A stretch of DNA of 64,000 bases. Source: Labyrinthula sp. Ha (taxonomy: Eukaryota > Sar > Bigyra > Labyrinthulida > Labyrinthulaceae). The notes under the pieces are model-generated. The model did no database searches, had not been told where the DNA came from, and saw only the letters and a program-made list of their open reading frames with translations. Below are positions 60,201 to 64,000 of the stretch, piece by piece. Made by a program: the position numbers and the translations under genes. Within the stretch, counting starts at the first letter, position 1. Each line of letters opens with the position of its first letter. The stretch spans positions 434,001 to 498,000 of the forward strand of contig JAALGZ010000014.1 of assembly GCA_015227615.1 (NCBI GenBank), read 5' to 3'.

Positions 60201-63200
60201 ATTTTAATATTTGTTTTGTTTGGGCAGTTTTGACTGGTTTGTTTTGTTTTTATTTGTTTTACGAGTTGGACGAGTGGAACATTTGGGTTAGATAATCTTG
60301 TATCCGTTTATTTGGCGAATAGTGAGCTATCCGTTAGTAAAAGATGCAGTTTGCGAGGTATTACATGAAGTCCCGGTTATTACAATGTGTAGTAAAAATG
60401 TTCCGTATCTTCCTGGTGGTTAATGGAAAGTTAACGCAAATAATGACCGTGTGACAACAATACCATGGAATATGCTGGGCACTTCATTGGTTCAGTTTTG
60501 GCTCGGAATTTTGTATTTGGGCGTGTTCTTTCTGCTATGGTAGGAATATGAAAATAAATGTTGTAACGTTATTGCAATAAGCAATCAAGCTAGTTTAGCG
60601 CCAACAGACACCTGAGTAATATAGCCAACCTGTTTGGCCATATGATGAGTTAACCAATATATTCAATTTACTCTATATATATATTACAGATTATCTATCT
60701 ATAGTCATGTGTGTTCATTGATAACTCAAATGACTTAATGGATCATTCTAAGTTATATTGGGTTTTACGAATTACGCCGGGGGGTAAAAAGTATGAGTTT
60801 TAACAAGCTTGGGTATGTTGATAAAATCATCCGGGTATAGAAATGCAGTATCGTAATTGATTACAAAAAGTTCTCGACAAGATAAAAGAAAACAAACCAT
60901 TTGTAAAAGTTCTAAAAGTATGACATTTTAGAAGAAGGGACAGTAAACTACTATTAAATTTTATTGTTTTTACTCTTTAGTCACTGAAAATTACGAACAT
61001 ATTATGTTAGTTTCTTTTTAATAATTATCTAAGTAGCATATTTGCAGTTAACAAATGTATAACGAAGAAATATACTTTTTATAATTGCTTACTAGGGTAA
61101 GATTTAACCATTTGTAAATTATACTAAAACTAGTCAATAACAAACTCTAAGAAAAACGGGGACATAGATATCGAAGACAAGCTTTGAGAAAACCCAAGTA
61201 AAGAATTGACTAGTACATTGATTGTTTTCTTAACAATGTGACAAAAGCTGTGGCACCAGCAGCTCTATTTTTTATAAACTCAAGCGTCAGTAAGAAACCC
61301 AAAAGAACCCTAAAACTTAAAGTACTGAATGTATGCTACACAGGCTACACCATACCTCTTTCTTTTCCACAAGGGCTGAAACAAACTATATTTCAGTTAA
61401 CATTAAATTTTAATCTCAGGTTTCTTTCATATAATAATTTTTCCACCCTCTTCCTTTTCTAAACTTCTGTATGCATTCAACTTTTGTTTGAGTTTTAAGT
61501 TTAACTTACTCCACATCAAAATATAATTTTATGTTAGCGGGAAATCAAGATCCCTGAAGAGGTTGCACAAATGGAGACAATACATCGCGAAGGCCTGACA
61601 AGCGGTGTGTTAATGAAGTTAATATAGGTTTGCATCCTTTTTTTACCCCATGCAGTGACCTTCAAGTAATAAGCCACAGAGCAAGAAATATTTTCATAGG
61701 TAGATGAATTGTGATGTTTCTCTAATACCGAGGTATTAAGCAGAACTGACATGAGGCTAACTGCGAGAAAACGTTGATTGCAAAAATGAAGAGCTTTAAT
61801 GCTTGGATCTACTTTTCAACTGTATTTTATTTATCACACCTTAATACTAGATTTGCTATTTCATTGTTGCATTGGTACCTTCGCTTAATAATAAATATAG
61901 AGGCTTACTTAGTTAAATTTGTGCCTGTACCTTAACCTTGGGGGCAATGGAGGATCTAACTTCATAGCTTAGAGACTGCTATTGCCAAAACATTGATAAT
62001 GATAAAAAGTGAGATAACTTGATGTTAAAAAAACAATTAAATAAGGTTTAGTTACGTATCCCCAGTGCTCTGAACAGAAAGACTAATTTGATACAGGGGT
62101 GAAAGAAATCGTACTAGCGGCCTGCGAAAACGCCAAGTATTAAGCGAGAGACATATGTGACGGTGTAAATGTTTCCTGTTGCGTCTCGGCAAACTCCAGC
62201 GTCCTTTTCTTGAGTATGTTTACTTCAGTACCAAGAGCTTATGTTCGGTTTGTGTCTTAGGCTTGGCGAGTAGGTTGATGTCCAGAAAACATATGCAATA
62301 GCGTATGATGTGTTTGGATAATATCTTGGCTCGTCATGGAATTTACTGTCATGACATGTACTTAGAACTAGTGCAAAGAAATATGTTAATTTTATTAATT
62401 AACTTTTTGGGTGATACGCTTTGAAATGCCTATTATGAGCTTGCATCGGTTCTTACTTTCCGCTGAGAATTTAGTTTTATTGCTCGGAAAGTTAATGGAA
62501 TCTGAATGGTATAGACTAGTCTATGATATGCTCTGTTGCAAGAGTTTTGCAATTATCACTTAGAAATAGAAAAGTGAAGGAACCATAGATGTAGCGAATC
62601 TGCGCCACAACTAGTTTCTTTCAGAGTTACTTCAGTTGGTGTATGGGTTCTTATCAAGTCTCTATATAGGCTATGCGTAAAGCCTTGGGAAAACGATGTT
62701 TTCTCTTTTGTAATATGTCGAACTTCCTTACAGAATCCCTTTTAATGAATTCGTTGGTGTTGGCTCAATGGGTCGGATTTAACGTTCTTTTTCATAGTAG
62801 CCTGGATATTCCTGTGATTACTTTCTGTCCATTATCTCCTAAAGATTCTGATGATTACACCTTCCTAATTCAAGTGTGTACATTGCTTAAGAATGTTGTT
62901 TAGAATGAGTACTATCTATATACGCTCTTGTATTCTTCATGTTTCCAATATATTTCTTAATGATGAGAGGCATCAAGGAAGTTGAGGAAATTGTTGAAAG
63001 AATTGCTCTACCATTTCCCTCGATATATTTGCTAAGAGAATTTTCATTTTGATTTTGTGTTCAAAAAATTTTGGTTACTTATTAACCTGAGTCACTCAAG
63101 CAGAATCTGATCTTAAATTCATCTCTGATGTAATCCCGACCCTTGATAGTCGTCATTTCTGGTAGTCTTAAGGCTTAAATATATCATTTCAAACTGGGAA

Positions 63201-64000
63201 AAGAGAAACCATATAAATCTTTCTTCCATAGGAAACATGCTAAATTGGTATGTACAGAACTGGGTAACAGACCTTACACACAGCTTAATAATGATAGAAT
63301 ACCTTTATGGTACGCTTACATTTTGACCATCTTTGCATCTGCCTTGGATCATAGTCAACTCGAGTTTACCATGAGTACTTTATAGGTGTTAGATACCACT
63401 AAAGCCCCAATAAATGTACTTCAGGAATTTAAGTGCTGTAAGAAGGTCTTCAGGTGAGATATTCTAAAATCTCTGAAAGGCATAGATATCCTGACTGAGG
63501 TGCAAAGTGCGGCATAAAGATCAACTCCAAAGAAGAAGATTTGATAATCCAACTATAGTACTGAATTTTAAAATAAATTTACTTGTTCATTACTTCGGAC
63601 ATAGACGATGCCATCAATCTAAGTGCGAATATGAAGAAGGTAATCATATCTCTGTACTATGAAACAAAGGCTATCAAAAGGAATTCTAAACCCTTGTTAT
63701 GGAACTTGGCCCCAATGTACCGATGAAATCGTCACACTTCCATCATTAACCAAGAACCTAATAGGTCAAAATACTGTCGATCATAAGATTGCTTCTTAGT
63801 AACTTGATATTCTTAACTGAATCTAGCGTGATGATTCGCAGTATTTTTATGCTGCCAGTAAAACATCTTTTTAATTGTTTGGTCTCTAAGATGATAACTG
63901 AGAAAAAAAAACAAGTCTTCAACCCCTTCGTTAATTAAAACTTAAACAGAAAGGTTAATATGTTCATAGAACATCTTAATATAGGAAATGACCGAAATAG
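60201..64000. other. Gene desert at the right end
   Basis: No recognisable gene. Open frames at 61238-61462 (+), 61534-61752 (-) and 62673-62903 (+) show no domain. The stretch 63250-63700 is somewhat coding-like on the + strand but broken and unidentified. Confidence 0.5.

Overview
The window is AT-rich nuclear DNA from a eukaryote, probably a single-celled protist or alga; I cannot place it further. It shows spliced protein-coding genes, ER signal peptides, Golgi and nucleolar housekeeping genes, a fungal-type cellulose-binding module with a Pro/Thr-rich tail, and non-LTR retrotransposons. Real genes end in TAA, TAG and TGA alike, so the standard genetic code applies. Introns are tiny. I could place 21 of 27-35 nt (GT..AG, T-rich), and many genes only become continuous once these are removed.

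Genes sit in tight islands separated by 4-9 kb deserts. Island 1 (3.1-7.6 kb): an ER-lumen AAA+ (torsin/ClpB-like) protein and, convergent to it, a FYRN/FYRC protein ending in a GNAT-like domain. Island 2 (12.6-16.5 kb): a secreted CBM1 protein, a CtlX-type amidinotransferase and a membrane-anchored toroid-type protein; the last two share a TTAA that is the stop codon on both strands. Island 3 (25.8-32.0 kb): an unknown possible membrane protein, a DIX-like domain protein, COG2 (Golgi tether), a MAK11/PAK1IP1 ribosome-biogenesis WD40 protein and a Nudix hydrolase. Island 4 (39.6-42.3 kb): a 7TM-RGS receptor and a probable type I membrane protein. Island 5 (56.1-60.2 kb): a second 7TM-RGS paralog of identical length, a MORN-repeat protein and an unrecognised beta-rich protein.

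Between islands 4 and 5 lies a cluster of LINE copies (42.4-48.4 kb). Copy A keeps the endonuclease and the 3' tail but has lost its reverse transcriptase. Copy B is inverted and meets A tail to tail. Copy C is a decayed reverse-transcriptase copy. A much older L1-type LINE follows at 48.8-50.7 kb. Two further broken coding-like blocks (16.7-21.3 and 53.9-55.4 kb) may be LTR-element fossils. The remaining deserts show no gene I can support.

Functionally the islands mix secretory-pathway genes (COG2, luminal AAA+, 7TM-RGS, CBM1 protein), nuclear and nucleolar genes (FYR protein, MAK11) and metabolic enzymes (Nudix, amidinotransferase). I see no operon-like pathway clustering. The most notable items are the uniform ultra-short introns, the FYR-GNAT architecture, a DIX-like domain in a probable protist, and the paired 7TM-RGS genes with a conserved intron and a conversion-like identity block.
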